A stretch of 64,000 bases of DNA, taken from Saccoglossus kowalevskii. Lineage: Eukaryota; Hemichordata; Enteropneusta; Harrimaniidae. The DNA lies in contig NW_003115029.1 of NCBI RefSeq assembly GCF_000003605.2, positions 1 to 64,000 on the forward strand, written 5' to 3'. Below the pieces are notes generated by a model, which was not told the DNA's origin, ran no database searches, and saw nothing but the letters and a program-made list of their open reading frames with translations. Made by a program: the position numbers and the translations under genes. Shown piece by piece: positions 33,398 through 44,829 of the stretch (positions within the stretch are counted from its first letter, which is position 1; each line of letters begins with the position of its first letter).

Positions 33398-35303
33398 ATA
33401 AATGAATAAAAGCGAGATGAAAACAGCCTATATAAGCAGAGTATCACATGAGCTAACTGACCGTAAAAATGATAGAAAACAGCATGCAAAGATGGTAAAA
33501 GCGTGCTAAACTTTGGCGGAGTTTCATGTATATTTAACCTAAGTCATGGAATGCCAACCCCGCAGTCAAATTTCGAAAACATTAAGTAAAAGTCAAGAAA
33601 ATGCCAGATATATAAGCAGATTACGGCAACTGCAAACCGTAAATCGAAGACAAACTTCTTTCAAAGTTTTGAAAAGCGATTGCAACGTTTGTAGATTCGT
33701 TTGAGAATGTTACATATGATATTATATTGACGGGTTCCATAGTCAAAAGCTCGAAAACGTAAAACAATATTTCGTAAATTGCCGTTAAAGTAACGTACTA
33801 TTATTCGCAGCATGTAGAGGTCATAGTCTATTCAAGAAGTTACTCGTACAAACGCTATCAGGTTTAAAACAGTGTCAAACATGAAATAGTCGCCAGATCG
33901 AGCAAATTTCAAATTGCGTAAGCAGTAGTCTGGGTAGGTGAAGAGGCGAAGTTTAAAGTCATGCTCAGTCGGGCCTGGTTAGTTCTTGCATGGGAGACAT
34001 GCCGTGAGAAAACCAGCTGGGAATTTTTTTTTTGTTTCATCACATACATATCAAACATATGAGACAAAGTTCGTGCATCTTTTTTTCACTGTAATGTCAA
34101 TTATTTTTAGTAGAAAACATGGAAATTTAGGCATGTTTTCAAGTTCATGAACATTTTTCCAATTTCTCTATTATTTTTGGAGATCAAGTTGGTGATGATG
34201 TCGGCACATAGTGGGGTTTGACCTGTTAACGTACCGTGAAAAGTCATACAAAGTGAACGCAAAGTTGTGCAAAGTGATTGGAAAGTTTGGAGATATATTT
34301 GTACGCTTGACCTAACTTGTTGGCATATAGAAACCCGCAGTTGTAAAGTCAAATAAATGAATAAAAGCGAGATGAAAACAGCCTATATAAGCAGAGTATC
34401 ACATGAGCTGACTGGCCGTAAAAATGATAGAAAACAGCATGCAACGTTGTTAAAAGTGTTCGAAACGTTGGCGGAGTTATATGTATATTTAACCTAAGTC
34501 ATTGGAATGCCAACCCCGCAGTTAAATTTCGAAAACATTAAGAAAAGTCAAGAAAATGCCAGATACATAAGCAGATTATGGCAACTGCAAACCGCAATTC
34601 GAAGACAAACTGTTGCAAAGTTTTGAAAAACGATTGCAAAGTTTGTAGATTCGTTTGGGAATGTTACATATGATATTATATTGACGGGTTCCATAGTCAA
34701 AAGTTCGAAAACGTAAAACAATATTTTGTAAATTGCCGTTAATTTAGCGTACTATTATTCGCAGCATGTAGAGGTCATAGGTCAATTTAAGAAGTTACTC
34801 GTACAAGCGCTATCAGGTTTAAAACAGTGTCAAACATGAAATAGTCGCCAGATCGATTATATTTCAAATTGCGTAACCAGTAGTGTTGGTAGGTGAAGAG
34901 ACAAAGTTTAAAGTCAAGTTCAATCGGGCATGGTTAGTTCTTGCATGGGGAGACTGCCTGAGAAAACCAGCTGGGAATTTTTTTTTTGTTTCATCACATA
35001 CATATCAAACATATGAGACAAAGTTCGTGCATCTTTTTTTCACTGTAATGTCAATTATTTTTAGTAGAAAACATGGAAATTTATGCATGTTTTCAAGTTC
35101 ATGAACATTTTTCCAATTTCTCTATTATTTTTGGAGATCAAGTTGGTGATGATGTCGGCACATAGTGGGGTTTGACCTGTTAACGTACCGTGAAAGTCGT
35201 ACATAGTGAACGCAAGTTGTGCAAGTGACTGCTAATTTTGTAGATATATTTGTATGCTTGACCTAACTTGTTGGTATATAGAAACCCGCAGTTGTAAAGT
35301 CAA
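33398..35303 (+). repeat. Monomers M36-M37, second epsilon block
   Basis: From about 34010 the epsilon set returns (CAGCTGGGAA, GACAAAGTTCG, AGTAGAAAACATGG, TTTGTACGC, GCAACGTTGTTAAAAG, ATTAAGAAAAGTC, AAACTGTTGC, CAAGTTCAATCGGG, GCATGGGGAG), matching M11 with an offset of 24,866 bp (26 units). It lacks the 10-bp duplication seen at 9581. The end of M37 (35191-35240) has several single-base losses. Confidence 0.88.
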
Positions 35304-38300
35304 ATAAATGAATAAAAGCGAGATGAAAACAGCCTATATAAGCAGAGTATCACATGAGCTGTCTGGCCGTAACATTGAAAGAAAACAGCATGCAAAGTTG
35401 GTAAAAGTGTTCGAAACGTTGGCGGAGTTACATGTATATTTAACCTAAGTCATTGGAATGCCAACCCCGCAGTTAAATTTCGAAAACATTAAGTAATTGT
35501 CTGGAAAATGCCAGATATATAAGCAGATTATCGCAACTGCAAACCGCAAATCAAAGACAAACTGCATGCAAAGTTTTGAAAAACGATTGCAAAGTTTGTA
35601 GATTCGTTTGGGAATGTTACATATGATATTATATTGACGGGTTCCATAGTCAAAAATTAGAAAACGTAAAACAATATTTCGTAAATTGCCATTAAAGTAG
35701 CGAACTATTATTCGCAGCATGTAGAGGTCATAGGTCAATTCAAGAAGTTACTCGTACAAACGCTATCAGGTTTAAAACAGTGTCAAACATGAAATAGTCG
35801 CCAACTCGAGTATATTTCAAATTGCGTATCCAGTAGTTTTGGTAGGTGAAGAGACAAAGTATAAAGTCAAGCTCTATCGGGCATGGTTAGTTCTTGCATG
35901 GGAGACTGCCTGAGAAAACCAGCTAGGGAAATTTTTTTTGGTTTCATCACATACATATCAAACATATGAGACAACGTTCGTGCATCTTTTTTTCACTGTA
36001 ATGTCAATTATTTTCATTAGAAAAACATGGAAATTTATGCATGTTTTCAAGTTCATGAACATTTTTCCAATTTCTCTATTATTTTTGGAGATCAAGTTGG
36101 TGATGACGTCGGCACATAGTGGGGTTTGACCTGTTAACGTACCGTGAAAAGTCGTACAAAGTGAACGCAAAGTTGTGCAAAGTGATTGGAAAGTTTGTAG
36201 ATATATTTGTATGCTTGACCTAACTTGTTGGCATATAGAAACCCGCAGTTGTAAAGTCAAATAAATGAATAAAAGCGAGATGAAAACAGCCTATATAAGC
36301 AGAGTATCACATGAGCTGACTGACCGTAAAAATGATAGAAAACAGCATGCAAAGTTGGTAAAATCGTGCTAAACGTTGGCGGAGTTTCATGTATATTTAA
36401 CCTAAGTCATTGGAATGCCAACCCCGCAGTTAAATTTCGAAAACATTAACTAAAAGTCAAGAAAATGCCAGATATATAAGCAGATTATGGCAACTGCAAA
36501 CCGTAAATCGAAGACAAACTGCTTTCAAAGTTTTGAAAAGCGATTGCAAAGTTTGTAGATTCGTTTGGGAATGTTACATATGATATTATATTGACGGGTT
36601 CCATAGTCAAAAGTTCGAAAACGTAAAACAATATTTTGTAAATTGCCGTTAAAGTAGTGTACTATTATTCGCAGCATGTAGAGGTCATAGGTCAATTTAA
36701 GAAGTTACTCGTACAAACGCTATCAGGTTTAAAACAGTGTCAAACATGAAATAGTCGCCAGATCGAGCATATTTCAAATTGCGTAAGCAGTAGTGTTGGT
36801 AGGTGAAGAGACAAAGTTTAAAGTCAAGCTCATCGGGCATGGTTAGTTCTTGCATGGGAGACTGCCTGAGAAACCAGCTAGGGAAATTTTTTGGTTTCAT
36901 CACATACATATCAAACATATGAGACAACGTCGTGCATCTTTTTTTCACAGTAATGTCAATTATTTTTCAGTAGAAAAACATGGAAATTTAGGCATGTTTT
37001 CAAGTTCATGAACATTTTTCCAATTTCTCTATTATTTTTGGAGATCAAGTTGGTGATGATGTCGGCATATAGTGGGGTTTGACCTGTTAACGTACCGTGA
37101 AAAGTCGTACAAAGTGAACGGAAAGTTGTGCAAAGTGATTGGAAAGTTTGTAGATATATATTTGTATGCTTGACCTAGCTTGTTGGTATAAAGAAACCCG
37201 CAGTTGTAAAGTCGAATAAATGAATAAAAGCGAGATGAAAACAGCCTATATAAGCAGAGTATCACATGAGCTGACTGGCCGTATAAATGATAGAAAACAG
37301 CATGAAAGTTGGTAAAAGTGTTCGAAATATTGGCGGAGTTACATGTATATTTAACCTAAGTCATTGGAATGCCAACCCCGCAGTTAAATTTCGAAAACAT
37401 TAAGTAAAAATCAAGAAAATGCCAGATATATGAGCAGATTATGGCAACTGCAAACCGAAAATCGAAGACAAACTGCTTGCAAAGTTTTGAAAAACGATTG
37501 CAAAGTATGTAGATTCGTTTGGGAATGTTACATATGATATTATATTGACGGGTTCCATAATCAAAAGTTCGAAAACATAAAAAAAAATATTTCGTAAATT
37601 GTTGTTAAAGTAGCGTACTATTATTCGCAGCATGTAGAGGTCATAGGTCAATTCAAGAAGTTACTCGTACAAACGCTATCAGGTTTAAAACAGTGTCAAA
37701 CATGAAATAGTCGCCAATTCGAGTATATTTCAAATTGCGTAACCAGTAGTGTTGGTAGGTGAAGAGACAAAGTTTAAAGTCAAGCTCAATCGGGCATGGT
37801 TAGTTCTTGCATGCGAGACTGCCTGAGAAAACCAGCTAGGGAAATTTTTTTTGGTTTCATCACATACATATCAAACATATGAGACAACGTTCGTGCATCT
37901 TTTTTTCACTGTAATGTCAATTATTTTTAGTAGAAAACATGGAAATTGAGGCATGTATTCAAGTTCATGAACATTTTTCCAATTTTTGTATTATTTCAGG
38001 AGATCAAGTTGGTGATGATGTCGGCACATAGTGGAGTCAGACATGTTAACGTCCCGTGAAAAGTCGTACAAAGTGAACGCAAAGTTGTGCAAAGTGATGG
38101 GAAAGTTTGTAGATATATTCGTATGATTGACTTAACTTGTTGGCATATAGAAACCCGCAGTTGTAAAGTCAATAAATGAATAAAATCGAGATGAAAACAG
38201 CCTATATAAGCAGAGTATCACATGAGCTGACTGGCCGTATAAATGATAGAAAACAGCATGCAAATTTGGTAAAAGTGTTCGAAACTTTGGCGGAGTTACA

Positions 38301-39117
38301 TGTATATTTAACCTAAGTCATTGGAATGCCAACCACGCAGTTAAATTTCGAAAACATTAAGTAATTGTCTGGAAAATGCCAGATATATTATCAGATTATG
38401 GCCACTGCAAACCGCAAATCGAAGACAAACTGCTTGCAAAGTTTTGAAAAACGATTGCAAAGATTGTAGATTCGTTTGGGAATGTTATATATGACGGGTT
38501 CCATAGTCAAAAGTTCGAAAACGTAAAACAATATTTTGTAAATTGCCGTTAAATTAGCGTACTATTATTCGCAGCATGTAGAGGTCATAGGTCAATTCAA
38601 GAAGTTACTCGTACAAACGCTATAAGGTTTAAAACAGTTCCAAACATGAAATAGTCGCCAGATCGAGTATATTTCAAATTGCGTAACCAGTAGTGTTGGT
38701 AGGTGAAGAGCCAAAGTTTAAAGTCAAGCTCAATCGGGCATGGTTAGTTCTTGCATGGGAGACTGCCTGAGAAAACCAGCTAGGGTAATTTTTGTTGGTT
38801 TCATCACATACATATCAAACATATGAGACAACGTTCGTGCATCTTTTTTTCACTGTAATGTCAATTATTTTTAGTAGAAAAACATGGAAATTTAGGCATG
38901 TTTTCAAGTTCATGAACATTTTTCCAATTTCTCTATTATTTTTGGAGATCAAGTTGGTGATGATGTCGGCACATAGTGGGGTTTGACCTGTTAACGTACC
39001 TTGAAAAGTCGTACAAAGTGAACGCAAAGTTGTGCAAAGTGATTGGAAAGTTTGTAGATATATTTGTATGCTTGACCTAACTTGTTGGTATATAGAAACC
39101 CGCAGTTGTAAAGTCAA
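35304..39117 (+). repeat. Monomers M38-M41, mixed; M38 is kappa type
   Basis: M38 carries kappa changes: GCAAATCAAAGAC, CAAAAATTAGAAAACG, GTATCCAGTAGTTTTGG, AAAGTATAAAGTC, GCTCTATCGGG, TTTTCATTAG. M39 has scattered indels at about 36830-36970. M40 carries GATATATGAGCAG, as in M9. M41 is only 945 bp because about 11 bp are missing near 38488 (AATGTTATATATGACGGG). Confidence 0.83.
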
Positions 39118-41028
39118 AGAAATGAATAAAAGCGAGATGAAAACAGCCTATATAAGCAGAGTATCACATGAGCTGAATGGCCGTAAAAATGATAGAAAAC
39201 AGCATGCAAAGTTGGTAAAAGTGTTCGAAACGTTGGCGCAGTTACATGTATATTTAACCTAAGTCATTGGAATGCCAACCCCGCAGTTAAATTTCGAAAA
39301 CATTAAGTAAAAGTCAGGAAAATGCCAGATATATAAGCAGATTATGGCAACTGCAAATCGAAAATCGAAGACAAACAGCTTGCAAAGTTTTGAAAAACGA
39401 TTGCAAAGTCTGTAGATTCTTTTGGGTATGTTACATATGATATTATTATGACGGGTTCCATAGTCAAAAGTTCGAGAACGTAAAACAATATTTCGTAAAT
39501 TGCCGTTAAAGTAGCGTACTATTATTCACAGCATGTAGAGGTCATAGGTCAATTAAAGAAGTTACTCGTACAAACGCTATCAGGTTTAAAACAGTGTCAA
39601 ACATGAAATAGTCGCCAATTCGAGAATATTTCAAATTGCGTAACCAGTAGTGTTGGTAGGTGAAGAGACAAAGTTTAAAGTCAAGCTCAATCGGGCATGG
39701 TTAGTTCTTGCATGGGAGACTGCCTGAGAAAACCAGCTAGGGAAATTTTATTTGGTTTCATCACATACATATCAAACATATGAGACAACGTTCGTGCATT
39801 TTTTTTTCACAGTAATGACAATTAGTTTTAGTAGAAAAACATGGAAATTTAGGCATGTTTTCAAGTTCATGAACATTTTTCCAATTTCTCTATTATTTTT
39901 GGAGATCAAGTTGGTGATGATGTCGGCACATAGTGGGGTTTGACCTGTTAACGTACCTTGAAAAGTCGTACAAAGTGAACGCAAAGTTGTGCAAAGTGAT
40001 TGGAAAGTTTGTAGATATATTTGTATGCTTGACCTAACTTGTTGGTATATAGAAACCCGCAGTTGTAAAGTCAAATAAATGAATAAAAGCGAGATGAAAA
40101 CAGCCTATATAAGCAGAGTATCACATGAGCTGACTGGCCGTAAAAATGATAGAAAACAGCATGCAAAGTTGGCAAAAGTGTTCGAAACGTTGGCGGAGTT
40201 ACATGTATATTTAACCTAAGTCATTGGAATGCCAACCCCGCAGTTAAATTTCGAAAACATTAAGTAAAAGTCAAGAAAATGCCAGATATATAAGCAGATT
40301 ATGGCAACTGCAAATCGAAAATAGAAGACAAACAGCTTGCAAAGTTTTGAAAAACGATTGCAAAGTCTGTAGATTCTTTTGGGTATGTTACATATGATAT
40401 TATTATGACGGGTTCCATAGTCAAAAGTTCGAGAACGTAAAACAATATTTCGTAAATTGCCGTTAAAGTAGCGTACTATTATTCACAGCATGTAGAGGTC
40501 ATAGGTCAATTAAAGAAGTTACTCGTACAAACGCTATCAGGTTTAAAACAGTGTCAAACATGAAATAGTCGCCAATTCGAGAATATTTCAAATTGCGTAA
40601 CCAGTAGTGTTGGTAGGTGAAGAGACAAAGTTTAAAGTCAAGCTCAATCGGGCATGGTTAGTTCTTGCATGGGAGACTGCCTGAGAAAACCAGCTGGGGA
40701 AATTTTATTTGGTTTCATCACATACATATCAAACATATGAGACAACGTTCGTGCATTTTTTTTTCACAGTAATGACAATTAGTTTTAGTAGAAAAACATG
40801 GAAATTTAGGCATGTTTTCAAGTTCATGAACATTTTTCCAATTTCTCTATTATTTTTTGAGATCAAGTTGGTGATGATGTCTGCACATAGTGGGGTTTGA
40901 CCTGTTAACGTACCGTAAAAGTCGTACAAAGGGAACGCAAAGTTGTGCAACGTGATGGAAAGTTTGTAGATATATTTGTATGCTTGACTAACTTGTTGGC
41001 ATATAACAACCCGCAGTTGTAAAGTCAA
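39118..41028 (+). repeat. Monomers M42-M43, twins with the M6 haplotype
   Basis: Both units share GCAAATCGAAAAT, ACAAACAGCTTGC, GTCTGTAGATTC, TTTTGGGTATG, GATATTATTATGACGGG, TTCGAGAACG, TATTCACAGC, CAATTAAAGAAG, AAATTTTATTTGG and CACAGTAATGACAATTAG. The first part is shared with M6 at 4.93-5.13 kb. The end of M43 (about 40915-41000) has several single-base losses. Confidence 0.88.
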
Positions 41029-42070
41029 ATAAATGAATAAAAGCGAGATGAAAAGAGCCTATATAAGCAGAGTATCACATGAGCTGACTGACCGTAAAAA
41101 TGATAGAAAACAGCATGCAAAGTTGGTAAAAGCGTGCGAAACGTTGGCGGAGTTTCATGTATATTTAACTAAGTCATTGGAATGCCAACCCCGCAGTTAA
41201 ATTTCGAAAACATTAAGTAAAAGTCAAGAAAATGCCAGATATATAAGCAGATTATGGCAACTGCAAACCGTAAATCGAAGACAAAATGCTTGCAAAGTTT
41301 TCAAAAACGATTGCAAAGTTTGTAGATTCGTTTGGGAATGTTACATATGATATTATATTGACGGGTTACATAGTCAAAAGTTCGAAAACTTAAAAAAATA
41401 TTTCGTAAATTGCCATCAAAGTAGCGTACTATTATTCGCAGCATGTAGAGGTCATAGGTCAATTTAAGAAGTTACTCATACAAACGCTATCAGGTTTAAA
41501 ACAGTGTCAAACATGAAATAGTCTCCAGAACGAGCATATTTCAAATTGCGTAAGCACTAGTGTGGGTAGGTGAAGAGACAAAGTTTAAAGTCATGCTTAG
41601 TCGGGCCTGGTTAGTTCTTGCATGGGACACTGCCTGAGAAAACCAGCTAGGAATTTTTTTTGGTTTCATCATATACATATCAAACATATGAGACAATGTT
41701 CGTGGATCTTTTTTTCACTGTGATGTAAATTATTTTTAGTAGAAAAACATGGAAATTTAGGCATGTTTTCAAGTTCATGAACATTTTTCCAATTTCTCTA
41801 TTATTTTTGGAGATCAAGTTGGTGATGATGGCAGCACATAGTGGGGTTTGACCTGTTAACGTAGCATGAAAAGTCGTACAAAGTGAACGCAAAGTTGTGC
41901 AAAGTGATTGGAAAGTTTGTAGATATATTTGTATGCTTGACCTAACTTGTTGGCATATAGAAAACCGCAGTTGTAAAGTCAAATAAATGAATAAAAGCGA
42001 GATGAAAACAGCCTATATAAGCAGAGTATCACATAAGCTGACTGACCGTGAAAATGAGAGAAAACAGCAT
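41029..42070 (+). repeat. Monomer M44 and start of M45, up to the gap
   Basis: M44 is a mosaic: gamma-like A and B sub-units followed by GGGTTACATAG and AAACTTAAAAAAATATTTCG (beta), then CTTAGTCGGGCC, GTGGATC and GTGATGTAAATT (delta-like), and GATGGCAGCAC. M45 runs into the N-run just after AAAACAGCAT in sub-unit A. Confidence 0.8.
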
Positions 42071-42120
42071 NNNNNNNNNNNNNNNNNNNNNNNNNNNNNN
42101 NNNNNNNNNNNNNNNNNNNN
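42071..42120. other. Assembly gap, 50 Ns, inside the array
   Basis: Exactly 50 N lie between AAAACAGCAT and GCCAACCCCG. In an intact monomer about 68 bases separate these two words, so the gap is close to, but not equal to, the deficit expected within one unit. A round 50 suggests a nominal gap length, so any whole number of monomers may be missing here. The array phase is the same on both sides, which makes it a break within the satellite and not its edge. Confidence 0.97.
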
Positions 42121-44829
42121 GCCAACCCCGCAGTTAAATTTAGAAAACATTAAGTAATTGTCTGGAAAATGCCAGATATATAAGCAGATTATGGCAACTG
42201 CAAACCGTAAATCGAAGACAAACTGCTTTCAAAGTTTTGAAAAACGATTGCAAAGTTTGTAGATTCGTTTGGGAATGTTACATATGATATTATATTGACG
42301 GGTTACATAGTCAAAAGTTCGAAAACTTAAAAAAATATTTCGTAAATTGCCGTTAAAGTAGCGTACTGTTATTCGCAGCATGTAGAGGTCATAGGTCAAA
42401 TCAAGAAGTTACCCGTACAAACGCTATCAGGTTTAAAACAGTGTCAAACATGAAATTGTCGCCAGATCGGGCATATTTCAAATTGCGTAGCTAGTAGTGT
42501 TGGTAGGTGAGGAGACAAAGTTTAAAGTCAAGCTCAATCGGCATGGTTAGTTTTTGCATGGGAGACTGCCTGAGAAAACCAGCGAGGGATTTTTTTTTTT
42601 GGTTTCATCACATACATACCAAACATATGAGACAATGTTCGTGCATCTTTTTTCTCTGTAATGTCAATTATTTTTAGTAGAAAAACATGGAAATTTAGGC
42701 ATGTTTTCAAGTTCATGAACATTTTTCCAATTTCTCTATTATTGTTGGAGATCAAGTTGGTGATGATGTCGGCGCATAGTGGGGTTTGACCTGTTAACGT
42801 GCCGTGAAAAGTCGTACAAAGTGAACGCAAAGTTGTGAAAAGTGATTGGAAAGTTTGTAGATATTTTTGTATGCTTGACCTAACTTGTTGGCATATAGAA
42901 ACCCGCAGTGTAAAGTCAAATAAATGATAAAAGCGAGATGAAAACAGCCTATATAAGCAGAGTATCACATGAGCTGTCTGGCCGTAACAATGATAGAAAA
43001 CAGCATGCAAAGTTGGTAAAAGTGTTCGAAACTTTGGCGGAGTTACATGTATATTTAACCTAAGTCATTGGAATGCCAACCCCGCAGTTAAATTTCGAAA
43101 ACATTAAGTGAAAGTCAAGAAAATGCCAGATATATAAGCAGATTATGGCAACTGCAAACCGAAAATCGAAGACAAACTGCTTGCAAAGTTTTGAAAAGCG
43201 ATTGCAAAGTTTGTAGATTCGTTTGGGAATGTTACATATGATATTATATTGACGGGTTCCATAGTCAAAAGTTCGAAAACGTAAAACAATACTTTGTAAA
43301 TTGCCGTTAAATTAGCGTACTATTATTCGCAGCATGTAGAGGTCATAGGTCAATTCAAGAAGTTACTCCTACAAACGCTATCAGGTTTAAAACAGTGTCA
43401 AACATGAAATAGTCGCCAGATCGGGCATATTTCAAATTGCGTAACTAGTAGTGTTGGTAGGTGAAGAGACAAAGTTTAAAGTCAAGCTCAATCGGCATGG
43501 TTAGTTCTTGCATGGGAGACTGCCTGAGAAAACCAGCTAGGGATTTTTTTTTTCGTTTCATCACATACATATCAAACATATGAGACCATGTTCGTGCATC
43601 TTTTTTTCACTGTAATGTCAATTATTTTTAGTAGAAAAACATGGAAATTTAGGCATGTTTTTATGTTTATGAACATTTTTCCAATTTCTCTATTATTTTT
43701 GGAGATCAAGTTGGTGATGATGTCGGCACATAGTGGGGTTTGACCTGTTAACGTACCGTGAAAAGTCGTACAAAGTGAATGCAAAGTTGTGCGAAGTGAT
43801 TGGAAAGTGTGTAGATATATTTGTATGCTTGACCTAGCTTGTTATTATATAGAAACCCGCAGTTGTAAAGTCAAATAAATGAATAAAAGCGAGATGAAAA
43901 CAGCCTATATAAGCAGAGTATCACATGAGCTGTCTGGCCGTAACAATGATAGAAAACAGCATGCAAAGTTGGTAAAAGTGTTCGAAACTTTGGCGGAGTT
44001 ACATGTATATTTAACCTAAGTCATTGGAATGCCAACCCCGCAGTTAAATTTCGAAAACATTAAGTACATGTCAAGAAAATGCCAGATATATAAGCAGATT
44101 ATGGCAACTGCAAACCGAAAATCGAAGACAAACTGCTTGCAAAGTTTTGAAAAACGATTGCAAAGTTTGTAGATTCGTTGGGGAATGTTACATATGATAT
44201 TATATTGACGGGTTCCATAGTCAAAAGTTCGAAAACGTAAAACAATACTTTGTAAATTGCCGTTAAATTAGCATACTATTATTCGCAGCATGTAGAGGTC
44301 ATAGGTCAATTCAAGAAGTTACTCCTACAAACGCTATCAGGTTTAAAACAGTGTCAAACATGAAATAATCGCCAGATCGGGCATATTTCAAATTGCGTAA
44401 CTAGTAGTGTTTGTAGGTGAAGAGACAAAGTTTAAAGTCAAGCTCAATCGCCATGGTTAGTTCTTGCATGGGAGACTGCCTGAGAAAACCAGCTAGGGAT
44501 TTTTTTTTTGGTTTCATCACATACATATCAAACATATGAGACAATGTTCGTGCATCTTTTTTCACTGTAATGTCAATTATTTTTAGTAGAAAAACATGGA
44601 AATTTAGGCATGTTTTCAAGTTCATGAACATTTTTCCAATTTCTCTATTATTTTTGGAGATCAAGTTGGTGATGATGTCGGCACATAGTGGGGTTTGACC
44701 TGTTAACGTACCGTGAAAAGTCGTACAAAGTGAACGCAAAGTTGTGCGAAGTGATTGGAAAGTTTGTAGATATATTTGTATGCTTGACCTAACTTGTTAG
44801 TATATAGAAACCCGCAGTTGTAAAGTCAA
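42121..44829 (+). repeat. Rest of M45, M46 and M47, mixed with beta patches
   Basis: M45 resumes as beta type (GGGTTACATAG, AAACTTAAAAAAATATTTCG, GTAGCTAGTAG, CGGCATGG). M46 and M47 are near-twins with GCTGTCTGGCCGTAAC, TTACTCCTACAAACG and AATACTTTGTAAATTG, plus short beta patches (GATCGGGCATATTTC, GTAACTAGTAG). GCTGTCTGGCCGTAAC also occurs in M38 and M60. Confidence 0.83.
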
